From Kribbella solani (lineage in GTDB: Bacteria > Actinomycetota > Actinomycetes > Propionibacteriales > Kribbellaceae), in assembly GCF_014205295.1 (NCBI RefSeq), contig NZ_JACHNF010000001.1:7254001-7318000 (forward strand): a stretch of 64,000 nt of DNA, read 5' to 3'. The position numbers and the translations under genes are program-made. The notes under the pieces are model-generated. The model had not been told where the DNA came from, searched no databases, and saw nothing but the letters and a program-made list of their open reading frames with translations. Below are positions 18,376 to 27,074 of the stretch, piece by piece. Within the stretch, counting starts at the first letter, position 1. Each line of letters begins with the position of its first letter.

Positions 18376-18450
18376 TGCCCTGAGTCGGCGAAAATCCTTT
18401 GCGGTGAAGGGGTTTTCGGGGGATTCTTGCCGGGCTGGTTCACCTCCCGT

Positions 18451-18483
18451 GAGGAGCCGCTCCGACAGGGCGGGCGGCTCCTC
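18451..18483 (+). other. Hairpin upstream of ispH
   Basis: GAGGAGCCG (18451-18459) and CGGCTCCTC (18475-18483) form a perfect 9-bp stem with a 15-base loop. There is no U-tract after it, so it is not a classic intrinsic terminator; it may end the RibD-like transcript or structure the ispH leader. Nothing else is recognisable in the 170-base gap. Confidence 0.45.
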
Positions 18484-18545
18484 GGGGTGATGGTGGTCAC
18501 AGGGCATGGGTCGAGTCGGTCGGGTGCGGCCCGTACCATTGGAGC

Positions 18546-19577
18546 GTGACTGCCCAGCCTGACGACTCTGGTACTTCGACCGCGGTGCGGACCAAGCGGG
18601 TGCTGCTGGCGGCCCCCCGGGGGTACTGCGCCGGCGTGGACCGAGCCGTCGTCGCGGTGGAGAAGGCGCTCGATCTGTACGGACCGCCGGTGTACGTGCG
18701 CAAGGAGATCGTGCACAACAAGTATGTCGTGCAGACCTTGCAGAAGCGCGGTGCGATCTTCGTCGACGAGACCGACGAGGTGCCCGAGGGCGAGACGGTG
18801 ATCTTCTCCGCGCACGGCGTGGCCCCGGTGGTGCACGAGGAGGCGGCCGCGCGGCAGTTGAAGACGATCGACGCGACCTGCCCGCTGGTGACGAAGGTGC
18901 ATCACGAGGCGAAGCGGTTCGCCGCCACCGACTACGACATCCTGCTGATCGGCCACGAAGGTCATGAGGAAGTCATCGGTACGTCCGGCGAGGCGCCCGA
19001 TCACGTACACCTGGTCGACGGCCCGGACGACGTACCCAACGTGACCGTCCGCGACCCGGAGAAGGTGGTCTGGCTGTCCCAGACCACGCTGTCCGTCGAC
19101 GAGACGATGGAGACGGTACGCCGGTTGCGCGAACGGTTCCCGCACTTGCAGGACCCGCCGAGCGACGACATCTGCTACGCGACGCAGAACCGGCAGGCGG
19201 CGGTGAAGAAGCTCGCGCCGGAGGCCGACCTGATGCTCGTGGTCGGCTCCCGTAACTCGTCCAACTCGGTGCGCCTGGTCGAGGTGGCGGTCGAGCACGG
19301 CGCGAAGGCCGGTTACCTGGTCGACTTCGCCGACGAGATCGACGAGGCCTGGCTGGACGGCGTCGACGCGGTCGGGGTGAGCAGCGGCGCGAGCGTACCC
19401 GAGGTGCTGGTCCGCGACGTCCTGCGCTGGCTTGCCGAGCGCGGTTACGCCGATGTCCAGGAGGTCACCACCGCGGAGGAGAGCCTCACCTTCGCCCTCC
19501 CCCGCGACCTCCGCGCCGACCTGAAGGCCGCCGGCCTCCCCACCACCGGCACCTCCGACCACGCCTGGACTATCTGA
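18546..19577 (+). CDS. ispH: 4-hydroxy-3-methylbut-2-enyl diphosphate reductase
   Basis: Last step of the MEP pathway: makes IPP and DMAPP from HMBPP with an Fe-S cluster. 343 residues from GTG 18546. The three conserved Cys motifs are [11 protein letters not shown] (near residue 27), [11 protein letters not shown] (near 117) and [12 protein letters not shown] (near 215); the catalytic glutamate region is seen in the [16 protein letters not shown] segment, with VGSRNSSNS for substrate binding. The 3' end overlaps the convergent gene at 19570 by 8 bases. Confidence 0.96.
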   Translation: MTAQPDDSGTSTAVRTKRVLLAAPRGYCAGVDRAVVAVEKALDLYGPPVYVRKEIVHNKYVVQTLQKRGAIFVDETDEVPEGETVIFSAHGVAPVVHEEAAARQLKTIDATCPLVTKVHHEAKRFAATDYDILLIGHEGHEEVIGTSGEAPDHVHLVDGPDDVPNVTVRDPEKVVWLSQTTLSVDETMETVRRLRERFPHLQDPPSDDICYATQNRQAAVKKLAPEADLMLVVGSRNSSNSVRLVEVAVEHGAKAGYLVDFADEIDEAWLDGVDAVGVSSGASVPEVLVRDVLRWLAERGYADVQEVTTAEESLTFALPRDLRADLKAAGLPTTGTSDHAWTI

Positions 19578-20208
19578 CCGTCACCGTTGTGGTCGCGGTG
19601 GTCGGAAACCAGCCTTTCGTTCCGCAGTAGTGCACCGTGTAGGTGAACTTGTAGGTGCCGGGGCGTTTGAACGTGTGGCTCTCCGACTGATAGCTCTCGG
19701 ACCCCGACTTGAGCTGAGTGCGGGCGCAGTCGACCGCCCCACCGTCGGAGCCGGTGTTGTAGCCGTCGCCGAAGGCGTAGACGGTCCCCGCCGACAGGTT
19801 CAGGAACGACGTGGTTGCCGGTAGCACCGTGTTCTCCGGCTGCACCTTCGGGATGTATGCCTTGCCGGAGACCGTGATGTTCATGGTCACGGTGCGGCCT
19901 TTGATTGCTGGTTTGAGGACTACCTGGATCGGTGGCGGTGGTTTCGGGGTAACCGTCGGCGGGCCGGTGATCACCGATTTCGGTGCGCCGGGGCTGTTCG
20001 TCACCGGTGGCGCGCCGCCGATGTCCGTGACGTTGCCGAGGGCAAGGGCGACTGCCGCCGCGCCGGCGGCGGCCACCAGTGCGACGCCGGTCGCGCGCCG
20101 CCGGCGTACCGTCCGGACCCGGTTGAACACTGCTTCGCTCGGTACGGCGCTGGGCGGCGGCGGATCGGCCACCAACTGCTCGAACCGGCTTTTCAGATCG
20201 TCGGTCAT
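19570..20208 (-). CDS. Membrane-anchored protein encoded after a SigE-family sigma gene (possible anti-sigma)
   Basis: 212 residues: a short cytosolic N-terminus ([21 protein letters not shown]...VRTVRRRRA), one membrane span near residues 40-58 ([19 protein letters not shown]), a Pro/Thr linker and an extracytoplasmic beta domain with two Cys and [17 protein letters not shown]. The position 3 bases after a sigma factor gene and the N-in/C-out layout fit an anti-sigma-like or sensor role; no zinc anti-sigma motif is present. Function is inferred from context only. Confidence 0.65.
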   Translation of the reverse strand: MTDDLKSRFEQLVADPPPPSAVPSEAVFNRVRTVRRRRATGVALVAAAGAAAVALALGNVTDIGGAPPVTNSPGAPKSVITGPPTVTPKPPPPIQVVLKPAIKGRTVTMNITVSGKAYIPKVQPENTVLPATTSFLNLSAGTVYAFGDGYNTGSDGGAVDCARTQLKSGSESYQSESHTFKRPGTYKFTYTVHYCGTKGWFPTTATTTVTVR

Positions 20209-20211
20209 GGC

Positions 20212-20730
20212 TCAGCCCTCCTTCTGGGCAGGGGAGGAGACGGCGGCGACCAGGTGATGTTCGCGGAGTTTCGCCAGCCCGCGGGACACGTTGCTCTTCA
20301 CGGTGCCGACCGAACAGCCCATGATCTGGGCGATCTCCGCTTCGGGCAGATCCTCGAAGTACCGCAGCACCAGCGTCGCGCGGGTACGCCGGGGGAGCGT
20401 GGCGAGTGCCCTGAGCAACAGGTCACGATCGTCCACCACCCCGTACTCGGACGGTGCGGCCGGCTCCGGAAGGTACTCCGTCGGCGTCTCGCCCTTCCAT
20501 TTCCGGCGCCACCACTGCGTACTGGTGTTCACCATCACCGTGCGGGTGTAGCTCTCCAGCGCGTTGCCGCTGCGCAGCGAGTTCCGGTGGAACCACACCT
20601 TGGTCAGGCTCGTCTGGACGAGATCCTCGGCCAGATGCCATTCTCCGGTCAGCAGGTACCCGAATCGCTGTAACGCCGTGAACCGTCCGTCCACGAACTC
20701 GGCGAACTCGAGATCCCGTCCTGGATCCAT
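20212..20730 (-). CDS. RNA polymerase sigma factor, ECF SigE family
   Basis: 172 residues. Region 2: FTALQRFGYLLTGEWHLAEDLVQTSLTKVWFHRNSL (about 16-52), then ...YTRTVMVNTSTQWWRRKWKGE, a hallmark of the actinobacterial SigE family; region 4: LATLPRRTRATLVLRYFEDLPEAEIAQIMGCSVGTVKSNVSRGLAKLRE. It is followed closely by a membrane protein gene that may control it. On the minus strand GGAACC (20789-20784) lies about 55 bases before the start and could be the -35 of an autoregulated promoter, but no convincing -10 is seen. Confidence 0.92.
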   Translation of the reverse strand: MDPGRDLEFAEFVDGRFTALQRFGYLLTGEWHLAEDLVQTSLTKVWFHRNSLRSGNALESYTRTVMVNTSTQWWRRKWKGETPTEYLPEPAAPSEYGVVDDRDLLLRALATLPRRTRATLVLRYFEDLPEAEIAQIMGCSVGTVKSNVSRGLAKLREHHLVAAVSSPAQKEG

Positions 20731-20831
20731 CCCACACCCCTCGGCAGCTTTCTCTCACCCGGTCAGGAGTGTGATGAGCCGAAGGTTCCGAAAGGTTGAG
20801 CTGTGATCCGGCGGAATCGAGGTTGTGATCT

Positions 20832-21194
20832 TCAGACCGCGGCGTCGTACCGGGTCTGGGCAGTAGTGATGGCCGGCAGGTGGTTTTCGGCCCAGTCGGA
20901 CAGGACGCTGATCGGGGCGATCAGCGACGTACCGAGCGGCGTGAGCGTGTAGACGACACGGGGCGGGATCTCGGCGAACACCTCACGGGTGATCAGGCCG
21001 TCGCGCTCCATCCGGCGCAGCGTCTGGGTGAGTACCTTCGGCGCGACCCGGCCGATGCCGTCGCGGAGCTCGGTGAAGCGCAGCGGGCCGTCGCGCAGCA
21101 GCAGGACGGCGAGCACGGTCCACTTGTCGCCGATCCGGTCCAGGATCACCCGGGTCGGGCAGTTCGGGTCGAAGACGTTGCCTTTGGTTACCAC
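20832..21194 (-). CDS. HxlR-family transcription regulator
   Basis: 120 residues with the HxlR winged helix: CPTRVILDRIGDKWTVLAVLLLRDGPLRFTELRDGIGRVAPKVLTQTLRRMERDGLITRE, and the wing VFAEIPPRVVYTLTPLGTSL. Cys12 near the N-terminus matches the redox-sensing Cys of QorR/HypR types. Divergent from an NAD(P)-binding oxidoreductase gene (80-base intergenic region), the usual regulator/target arrangement. Confidence 0.9.
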   Translation of the reverse strand: MVTKGNVFDPNCPTRVILDRIGDKWTVLAVLLLRDGPLRFTELRDGIGRVAPKVLTQTLRRMERDGLITREVFAEIPPRVVYTLTPLGTSLIAPISVLSDWAENHLPAITTAQTRYDAAV

Positions 21195-21273
21195 AAGGTA
21201 CTTATAGCACGTTGAAGTAGCCAGTTACCAATCGATACTGTCGAGGTCAGAGCCAATCGAAAGGAAACTGGGA

Positions 21274-21888
21274 ATGAAGATCGCGGTGTACGGCGCGAGT
21301 GGGATGGTCGGCAGCCGAGTGGTCGCCGAGGCGATCGGTCGTGGGCACGAGGTGACCGGCGTCACTCGATCCGGCGGTGAACTTCCGGCCGGCGTCCGCG
21401 CGGTGCGGGCGAACGCGAACGATGTCGCGGCGGCGAAGGAGCTGGCCGCGGACGTCGACGCACTGGTCGCGGCGATCGGTCCGAGCCGGGCGGGTGGCGA
21501 CCACCAGGAGTACCTGGACGCGGTCGACACCCTGGTCGCGGCGGTACGTGGCACCGCGACCCGGCTGATCGTGGTCGGTGGCGCGGGCAGTTTGGTTGTC
21601 AACGGCAACCGGGTGGTGGACGCGCCCGACTTCCCGGCGGCGTACAAGAACGAGTCACTGACCGTCTCCCAGGCGCTGGAGAACCTTCGCGCCACCGGCG
21701 AAGAGGTCAACTGGACGATGCTGTCCCCGGCGCTGACGATCGCGCCGGGCGAACGTACCGGTGTCTTCCGCCTCGGTCTGGACGAGCCGATCGGCGACCA
21801 CATCTCCGCCGAGGACTACGCGATCGCCCTGGTCGACGAGCTGGAGCAGCCGGCCCACAACCACCACCGCTTCACCCTGGGCTACTGA
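21274..21888 (+). CDS. NAD(P)-binding oxidoreductase (atypical SDR)
   Basis: 204 residues. The N-terminal dinucleotide-binding motif is YGASGMVGSRVVAEAIGRGH (residues 6-25), then TRSGGELP and RLIVVGGAGSLVV. This is the NAD(P)H-binding atypical SDR group, close to flavin reductase/NmrA-like proteins. AAGGAAACTGGG lies upstream of the ATG as a ribosome-binding site. Probably induced by an electrophile or quinone through the divergent HxlR protein; substrate unknown. Confidence 0.85.
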   Translation: MKIAVYGASGMVGSRVVAEAIGRGHEVTGVTRSGGELPAGVRAVRANANDVAAAKELAADVDALVAAIGPSRAGGDHQEYLDAVDTLVAAVRGTATRLIVVGGAGSLVVNGNRVVDAPDFPAAYKNESLTVSQALENLRATGEEVNWTMLSPALTIAPGERTGVFRLGLDEPIGDHISAEDYAIALVDELEQPAHNHHRFTLGY

Positions 21889-21912
21889 GCACGGGGCTAC
21901 TGGGGCAGTGGG

Positions 21913-22380
21913 CTACTGGGTGTTCGGCTGCTCGGGTAGGTGCTCCACGTACTTCCCCAGCACGTAGTCCCAGCCGGTGTCGTAGCTGAGCCGCGCCCGG
22001 GCGCCGTCACCGCGATGCTCCCACCCGGAATGAACCAGCCGGACCTCGGTGCCGGCCGCGGTAGGCGTGAATGTGACGGTGACCCGGCCGGCCTCACTCG
22101 GCTCGCTGCCGGGATGCCAGCTGAAGCTCAGCGACCGCGGCGGATTCCAGGCGGACAAAGTTCCCCAGGTCGCTAGCTCGCCGGCCGCGCCGTACTCGAC
22201 GATGCGGCCGCCGACAGCGCCCTCCAGACGTACCTCGCGCGCCGCGTCTTCGCCGACCGAGTGGCCGAACAGTGGCCACCAGGCCGATGTCTCCGCGGTG
22301 AACGCCTCGAACGCTCGCTCGACGCCGACCGGTACGACCACCTGTTTCACCAGTGGTGCGATCTCCTGCTCCACGTTCAT
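21913..22380 (-). CDS. SRPBCC (AHSA1-like) domain protein
   Basis: 155 residues from ATG 22380 (MNVEQEIAPLVKQ...), overlapping the ArsR gene stop by four bases. AHSA1/START-like pattern: VERAFEAFTAETSAWWP, LEGAVGGRIVEY, W.PPRSLSFSWHPGSEPSEAG.VTVTFTPTAAGTEVRLVHSGWE. Such proteins bind hydrophobic ligands and are very often paired with ArsR regulators, as here. Specific ligand unknown. Confidence 0.88.
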   Translation of the reverse strand: MNVEQEIAPLVKQVVVPVGVERAFEAFTAETSAWWPLFGHSVGEDAAREVRLEGAVGGRIVEYGAAGELATWGTLSAWNPPRSLSFSWHPGSEPSEAGRVTVTFTPTAAGTEVRLVHSGWEHRGDGARARLSYDTGWDYVLGKYVEHLPEQPNTQ

Positions 22381-22715
22381 CTCCGCTCCTCGTCGGTCCG
22401 CTTGACGTGCTCGGCGTACGCCTGCAGCGCATCGCCCCAGAACTGGTCGAGCCACTTCCGCAGCTCGTCGAGACCGGCCTGGTGGACCCGGTAGATGTTG
22501 CGCGTACCGCGCGACTCGTGCCGTACCAGACCGACCGCCCCGAGCACCTTCAGATGCTGCGAAATGGCCGGCCGGCTGACGGGCAGGTGCTCAGCCAGGC
22601 CACCGACCGAGCACGGCCCACCAGTCCGCAGGGTCTCGAGGATCACCCTGCGGGTCGGGTCGCCCAGCGCGTCCAGCACAGGCCCCGCGGCAACAAGTGA
22701 TCCGTAAGTTTCCAC
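22377..22715 (-). CDS. ArsR-family transcription regulator
   Basis: 112 residues from GTG 22715 (VETYGSLVAAGPVLDALGDPTRR...). HTH: LDALGDPTRRVILETLRTGGPCSVGGLAEHLPVSRPAISQHLKVLGAVGLVRHESRGTRNIYRV. No metal-binding Cys pair, so a non-metal sensor. The frame opens at TTG 22751, but TTGACG there looks like a -35 box with AACTTA (22727-22722) as the -10, which puts the transcript start at or near GTG 22715: a leaderless gene. Coupled to the SRPBCC gene. Confidence 0.88.
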   Translation of the reverse strand: METYGSLVAAGPVLDALGDPTRRVILETLRTGGPCSVGGLAEHLPVSRPAISQHLKVLGAVGLVRHESRGTRNIYRVHQAGLDELRKWLDQFWGDALQAYAEHVKRTDEERR

Positions 22716-22732
22716 GAACGGTAAGTTGCCAC
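22702..22732 (-). promoter_or_regulatory. Tandem 14-bp repeat at the ArsR promoter
   Basis: On the minus strand GTGGCAACTTACCG (22732-22719) is followed 17 bases on by GTGGAAACTTACGG (22715-22702), 12 of 14 positions alike. The first copy covers the predicted -10 and the second begins with the GTG start codon. It may be an autoregulatory ArsR site. Confidence 0.4.
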
Positions 22733-22755
22733 TAACGGAACTTGGCGTCAAGGGG

Positions 22756-23916
22756 TCAGTTGAGGGGGTCGAGGGTCAGGGTGGCTTGTTGGGGGTTGGG
22801 GGCGTGGATCAGGGACTCGTGGTTGCCGACGTCGTCGAAGGCGAAGGCGTAGGCGCGGGTGTCGGCCATCTGGGCGTGGATGGTTTTGGCGTACTGGTTG
22901 GTGACGGCGTCCTGGTAGAAGTTCGCGTTGCTCGGGTCCGGCTGGTTGGGGTTCGTCAGCAGGGTGGTGCGGTTGAAACCGGCGCAGAGCGTACGGGAAA
23001 TTGGTCCGCGGATCTGGTCGTTCGGTGCGTCGAGCAGTTTGAAGCAGCCGAAAACGCTGGCCGAATCAGGTTTCTGGAATGACGTGACGACCGCGCCGGA
23101 ACCGTCGGTGAAGTTCATGACATTGCCCGTGACACGGCCGAAGTACTTCGTACCCTCACCGAACGGGGCCACGGTCAGCGTTTCCGAGGCGTACTTCGAC
23201 CAGACTCGATTGATGTAGTCATCCATCGCATTCGCGGGAAGGGCGCCGGTTTCCACGCCGTACAACGGAGAAAGCGCACGCAGCACCGAGCCATCGGGTG
23301 CTGTCTGGATCAGCCCGCCCCAACCGCCGGCGGTGTCGCGGAGCGTGTTGTAGACCGCGTTGTACCCGCCGGGCTTGAGGCGGCCGGTGGTGTTTCCGTT
23401 GACGCCGACCGCGTACGGCGCGGAGAACATGTCGACCTGGGTGCTGTTGATCCACAGCCCACCATCGTTCAGCGTGTACTCCGACCAGTTGAACAGGATG
23501 TTCCGGTTCGGGTCGCTGGGGTTCTGTACGGCCGGTTGCACCAGGCCGCCGGTGGTCAGTTTGAAGACGAGCTTTTGGCCGTACGAGAAGTACACCCGGC
23601 CGGAGAACTTCGGTAGCTGGATCGTGGTTGCTTGGCCGTTCGCCGGTCCTGGGATGGATGCGTCCGGTGCTGGGGCCGGCGGGTTGCCGCCGGCCGGCCA
23701 GGCGTGGAACGTACCGGCGGCGTCGGCCCAGCCCTGCTGCCCAGTCGCCAGGTTGGTGCCCAGGTTGTAGATGTAGACGGCGTCCGCGCGCCCCGAGTTG
23801 TTGGTGACGGTCAGTGGAATAGTCGTCGGTACCGCCGCTGGGGCTGGTGGTGCCGACAAGATGCCGGTCAGTGCCGCCGCCGCGATGACGATCGGCAGTC
23901 GTGTTGCGAAGCGCAT
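22756..23916 (-). CDS. Secreted beta-1,3-glucanase, glycoside hydrolase family 64
   Basis: 386 residues with a Sec signal peptide (MRFATRLPIVIAAAALTGIL..APPAPAA, cleavage near 28). The mature part fits GH64 (laminaripentaose-producing glucanase; barrel plus thaumatin-like domain): YIYNLGTNLATGQQGWAD, GRVYFSYGQKLVFKL, and NWSEYTLNDGGLWINSTQVDMF, where Glu146 and Asp162 have the 16-residue spacing of the two acids described as catalytic in this family. Later: GNVMNFTDGSG..V.SFQKP and FDDVGNHESLIH. It attacks fungal or plant callose-type glucan outside the cell. A LacI-type palindrome lies upstream. No carbohydrate-binding module is attached. Confidence 0.9.
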   Translation of the reverse strand: MRFATRLPIVIAAAALTGILSAPPAPAAVPTTIPLTVTNNSGRADAVYIYNLGTNLATGQQGWADAAGTFHAWPAGGNPPAPAPDASIPGPANGQATTIQLPKFSGRVYFSYGQKLVFKLTTGGLVQPAVQNPSDPNRNILFNWSEYTLNDGGLWINSTQVDMFSAPYAVGVNGNTTGRLKPGGYNAVYNTLRDTAGGWGGLIQTAPDGSVLRALSPLYGVETGALPANAMDDYINRVWSKYASETLTVAPFGEGTKYFGRVTGNVMNFTDGSGAVVTSFQKPDSASVFGCFKLLDAPNDQIRGPISRTLCAGFNRTTLLTNPNQPDPSNANFYQDAVTNQYAKTIHAQMADTRAYAFAFDDVGNHESLIHAPNPQQATLTLDPLN

Positions 23917-23939
23917 GGTGTTCTCCTCACGTCGCTTGA

Positions 23940-23951
23940 GAGAGCGCTCTC
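23940..23951. promoter_or_regulatory. LacI/CebR-type operator upstream of the GH64 gene
   Basis: GAGAGCGCTCTC is a perfect 12-bp palindrome with the central CG step typical of LacI-family operators (CebR-type sites read TGGGAGCGCTCCCA). It lies 24-35 bases ahead of the glucanase ATG, so a sugar-responsive LacI repressor probably controls the gene. The rest of the 165-base gap is plain. Confidence 0.6.
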
Positions 23952-24081
23952 ATCCTGTCGTGAGGCAACCACCTAGTGTCAACGGCTGACTACTGTCGGC
24001 TTTCCGACAGGCGGGGGGATCGGCTCGGGCGCAGGTCCTGGCCGTCCAGCTGGCTGGGGCCGGGGAGCAGAGACCTGCGCG

Positions 24082-25251
24082 TCAGCCGGCCTGGGTCGGG
24101 GGCCAGTGTCTGGTGGGTTGGGGGTCTTCCAGGGCGAGGAACTCGGGCGCGGTGAGAGGTCGCACGGACGCCTCGATCGACTCCATCGCGGTCAGCTCGG
24201 ACTCGGTGACGTGCAGGTCGCGGAGTTTGCGGGCCGTGATGAAGACCCGCCGCTCGAACGATCCGACCGTCCCGTTGTACGCCTCGACCGCTGACGTCAG
24301 CGAGCGCCCGACCCGGCCGAGATGATCGCCCATCGTGCCCAGGCGCTCGTACAGCTCCCGCCCGAGCTCGAACACCTGCTGCGCCGACTCGGTCAGCGCC
24401 GACTGGTTCCACGCGTACGCGGCCGCGCGCAGCGTCGCGATCAGCGTCGTCGGAGTCGCCAGGATCACCCGCCGCTCCGCCGCGTACTCCAGCAGGGCCG
24501 GCTCGACGTCGAGGGCCGCCGACAAGAACGACTCGCCGGGTACGAACAGGATCACGAACTCCGGTGACGGCGAAAGCCTGGTCCAGTACGCCTTCGCGGA
24601 CAGCTGGTCGACATGCGTACGCAGATGCCGGGCATGCGCGCGCAACCGGTCCTCGCGGAACTCGGCGTCATCGGACTCGCTCGCGTCCAGGAACGCCGCC
24701 AGCGGCACCTTCGAGTCGACGACGAGATTCTTGCCCTCGGCAAGCCGGACCACCAGGTCCGGACGCAGGATGCCGTCCTCCCCGAAGGTCGTCGCCTGCT
24801 CGGTGAAGTCGCAGTGCGCGACCATCCCGGCCAGCTCGACGGTCCGGCGCAGGTGCAGCTCGCCCCAGCGCCCGCGGACCTGCGGTTTTCGGAGCGCGGT
24901 CGACAGCGACGCGGTCTCGCGGCGCAACGCCTCGCCGCTCATCCGCACCTCGTTGACCTGCTGGTGCAGCTGGCTCTGCCAGGCCGCCCGCCCCTTCTCG
25001 AGCTCGCCCAGTTGCGCGTGCAGGCGATCCAGCGCCTCCTTCACCACCGCCTGGCCGCCCAGCTGCTGACCGACGGACGTCCGCTCCTGGGTCAGCTCGA
25101 CGACCCGGTCCTCGGCCGCGTCCCGCTCGGCGGTGATCCGGGCCAGCCGGGAACCGTCGCGCCCGCGCGCCCAGAGCACGCCGAACGCGGCGCCCAGCAG
25201 CAGCCCGATGAAACCGAACAGCAGGATCAGCAGCAGCGTCGTACCGGTCAT
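24082..25251 (-). CDS. rmuC: DNA recombination protein RmuC
   Basis: 389 residues from ATG 25251. An N-terminal membrane span (TLLLILLFGFIGLLLGAAFGVLW) is followed by a coiled coil (ITAERDAAEDRVVELTQERTSVGQQL...), then the RmuC nuclease-like domain: RGRWGELHLRRTVELAGMV, RPDLVVRLAEGKNLVVDSKVPLAAF (PD-(D/E)XK-like D...DSK), FVILFVPGESFLSAAL and VILATPTTLIATLRA. Limits DNA inversions in E. coli; also linked to phage defence in some hosts. Confidence 0.92.
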   Translation of the reverse strand: MTGTTLLLILLFGFIGLLLGAAFGVLWARGRDGSRLARITAERDAAEDRVVELTQERTSVGQQLGGQAVVKEALDRLHAQLGELEKGRAAWQSQLHQQVNEVRMSGEALRRETASLSTALRKPQVRGRWGELHLRRTVELAGMVAHCDFTEQATTFGEDGILRPDLVVRLAEGKNLVVDSKVPLAAFLDASESDDAEFREDRLRAHARHLRTHVDQLSAKAYWTRLSPSPEFVILFVPGESFLSAALDVEPALLEYAAERRVILATPTTLIATLRAAAYAWNQSALTESAQQVFELGRELYERLGTMGDHLGRVGRSLTSAVEAYNGTVGSFERRVFITARKLRDLHVTESELTAMESIEASVRPLTAPEFLALEDPQPTRHWPPTQAG

Positions 25252-25297
25252 GGCACTGATGGTGCCGAAGGCCACCGACAGTTTTCGGGACCGACGC

Positions 25298-26068
25298 TCA
25301 GCAATCCATCGCGGGAAAGCTGTATCCCTGCGCCTTCAGCAACGGAAGCACCTTGTCCAGCGCCGCCACCGTCTGCGCGCGGTTCCCGCCGCCGTCGTGC
25401 ATCAGGATGATGTCGCGGTTGTGCGCGCGGGTCAGGATGTTGTGCACGATCGCGTTCGTGCCCGGCCGGGCCCAGTCGCGGGGGTCGACGTTCCAGAGCA
25501 CCTGGACCTTCCCGGCGGCCCGGATGTCGGCGCGTACCTTCGGGTTCGACGCGCCGTACGGCGGCCGGAAGCAGGTCGACTGCGGTCCGTCGAAGATCTC
25601 GTGGTGCCGTTTCGCCGGTGACACCGCGGTCAGCTGCGGGTGCGTGATCGAGTGGCTGCCGATGGTGTTGCCGGCAGCAAGTACCTGCTCGCGCAGGCCC
25701 GGGTGCGCTGCCTGCATCTCGCCCAGCTCGAAGAACGTCGCGTGCGCTCCGTACTTGGCCAGGACCTGCAGGATCCGTGGCGTCCAGAGCGGGTCCGGGC
25801 CGTCGTCGAAGCTGAAGAACAGCACCTTTTTGTTGCCGGAGGCAAGCGCCGCGGTCGGGTTCGGGGCCGGCCGCCGCGGGGTCGACGGCGGCGCGTTCAG
25901 CGTCGGCGTCTCGGTCGGCTCCGGACCCGGTGTCGCCGAACTCCGTGAGGTCGCGGCCGCCGGTTTCGGTTGCCGTTCGTGCCCGAGCGCCAGAACGAGC
26001 AGCGAACCGGCGACGACGGCGAGCGCGACTCCGGTCGCGACGAGCGCGGCGAACTTACGGGACATCAA
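25298..26068 (-). CDS. Polysaccharide deacetylase (NodB, CE4), membrane-anchored or secreted
   Basis: 256 residues with an N-terminal signal/anchor (about 7-28), a Pro/Thr-rich linker and a NodB domain. CE4 motifs: SFDDGPD (Asp88, Asp89; catalytic and metal), SHSITH (His139, His143; metal), RPPYGA (about 168), VDPRDW, and ILMHDGG near the C-terminus with the catalytic His. All residues needed for zinc-dependent deacetylation of peptidoglycan or chitin oligomers are present. A second deacetylase-like gene at 50251 has an altered motif 1. Confidence 0.9.
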   Translation of the reverse strand: MMSRKFAALVATGVALAVVAGSLLVLALGHERQPKPAAATSRSSATPGPEPTETPTLNAPPSTPRRPAPNPTAALASGNKKVLFFSFDDGPDPLWTPRILQVLAKYGAHATFFELGEMQAAHPGLREQVLAAGNTIGSHSITHPQLTAVSPAKRHHEIFDGPQSTCFRPPYGASNPKVRADIRAAGKVQVLWNVDPRDWARPGTNAIVHNILTRAHNRDIILMHDGGGNRAQTVAALDKVLPLLKAQGYSFPAMDC

Positions 26069-26137
26069 ATCTCCCCCTTGCGGATCAGGCGGTTTCCCAG
26101 CTCCCCCTCAGGAGCCCTCACATGAGTGGAAGACGCC

Positions 26138-27004
26138 TTACCCGTCAGCTTGGTTGGCGCGGTCGTGTTGCGGAGAGATCTCGACTGTCGCGGCGGTACC
26201 GCGGTGGTACAGCCTGCCTTCCAGTGATTTCACGCTCGCGACCAGCACAAAGCTCATGCTGACCAGCAACGACCAAGCACCGAATTTCTCCGGATGTACG
26301 ATTCGCCACACGCTGACCTGATCGGGATAGTTCCACGCGTCCAGGAAGGTGCCGGCGTTCTCCGCGATCCAGAGGAAGAAGCCGATCAGCGCGAAGGACA
26401 CCGCCAGTGGCATCCGGTAGCGCCGTACGCCGACCGTGAAGAACACCCAGGCCCGGCGCAGCACGACCAGCAGGCCGATCGCGATCGGGATCCGCAGGTC
26501 GGGCAGCCAGTGGTGGGTGAAGAAGTTCAGATAGATCAGTACGGCGAACACCGTGGTCTGGAGCGGGCGGTATCCACTCACGCGGAGGTCGAACCGGCGC
26601 CAGGCCTGACAGAGGTAGCTGCCCACCGCGGCGTACATGAACCCGGCGAACAGCGGCACGCCCGCGAACTTCGTCACCGCGTCACCCGGGTACTGCCAGG
26701 AGCCGACGTGCACCTTGAACAACTCGAGCCCGAGTCCCACCAGGTGGAAACCGAAGATCACCGCCACCTCGCGCCACGTCTCCAGCCGGACCAGCCAGAA
26801 GAGCAGTGTCAGTACGAGGCAGTACAGCAGCAGCGCGTCGTACCGGGCGATCGGCAGGTCGACGTACTTGGACACCGCCAGGCCCGCGAACAGGAACGCC
26901 GGGAACAGGCACGACACCACTTCGAGCCAGCCGAAACGGAGCAGTTGCACGCAGCCGAACACGAAGCGTGAGGACAGGCCGGTACGATCGGTCCAGGTGG
27001 TCAC
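26138..27004 (-). CDS. DUF817 integral membrane protein
   Basis: About 288 residues from GTG 27004. Seven or eight hydrophobic helices with DUF817 motifs: LLYCLVLTLLFWLVRLETWREV, FHLVGLGLELFKVHVGSWQYP, FAGVPLFAGFMYAAVGSY, NFFTHHWLPDLR and WIAENAGTFLDAWNYPDQ. The His/Trp/Glu positions conserved in the membrane suggest a catalytic or binding site, but the function of DUF817 is not established. The frame continues to 27145, but that part would overlap the divergent ychF promoter and start. Confidence 0.85.
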   Translation of the reverse strand: MTTWTDRTGLSSRFVFGCVQLLRFGWLEVVSCLFPAFLFAGLAVSKYVDLPIARYDALLLYCLVLTLLFWLVRLETWREVAVIFGFHLVGLGLELFKVHVGSWQYPGDAVTKFAGVPLFAGFMYAAVGSYLCQAWRRFDLRVSGYRPLQTTVFAVLIYLNFFTHHWLPDLRIPIAIGLLVVLRRAWVFFTVGVRRYRMPLAVSFALIGFFLWIAENAGTFLDAWNYPDQVSVWRIVHPEKFGAWSLLVSMSFVLVASVKSLEGRLYHRGTAATVEISPQHDRANQADG

Positions 27005-27074
27005 GGTGGGGAAGACGCCGGATCCGGGCGGCTGGTTGGGGGTTCGGCGCCCCGGCCGCGTACCCTTGCCTCCC

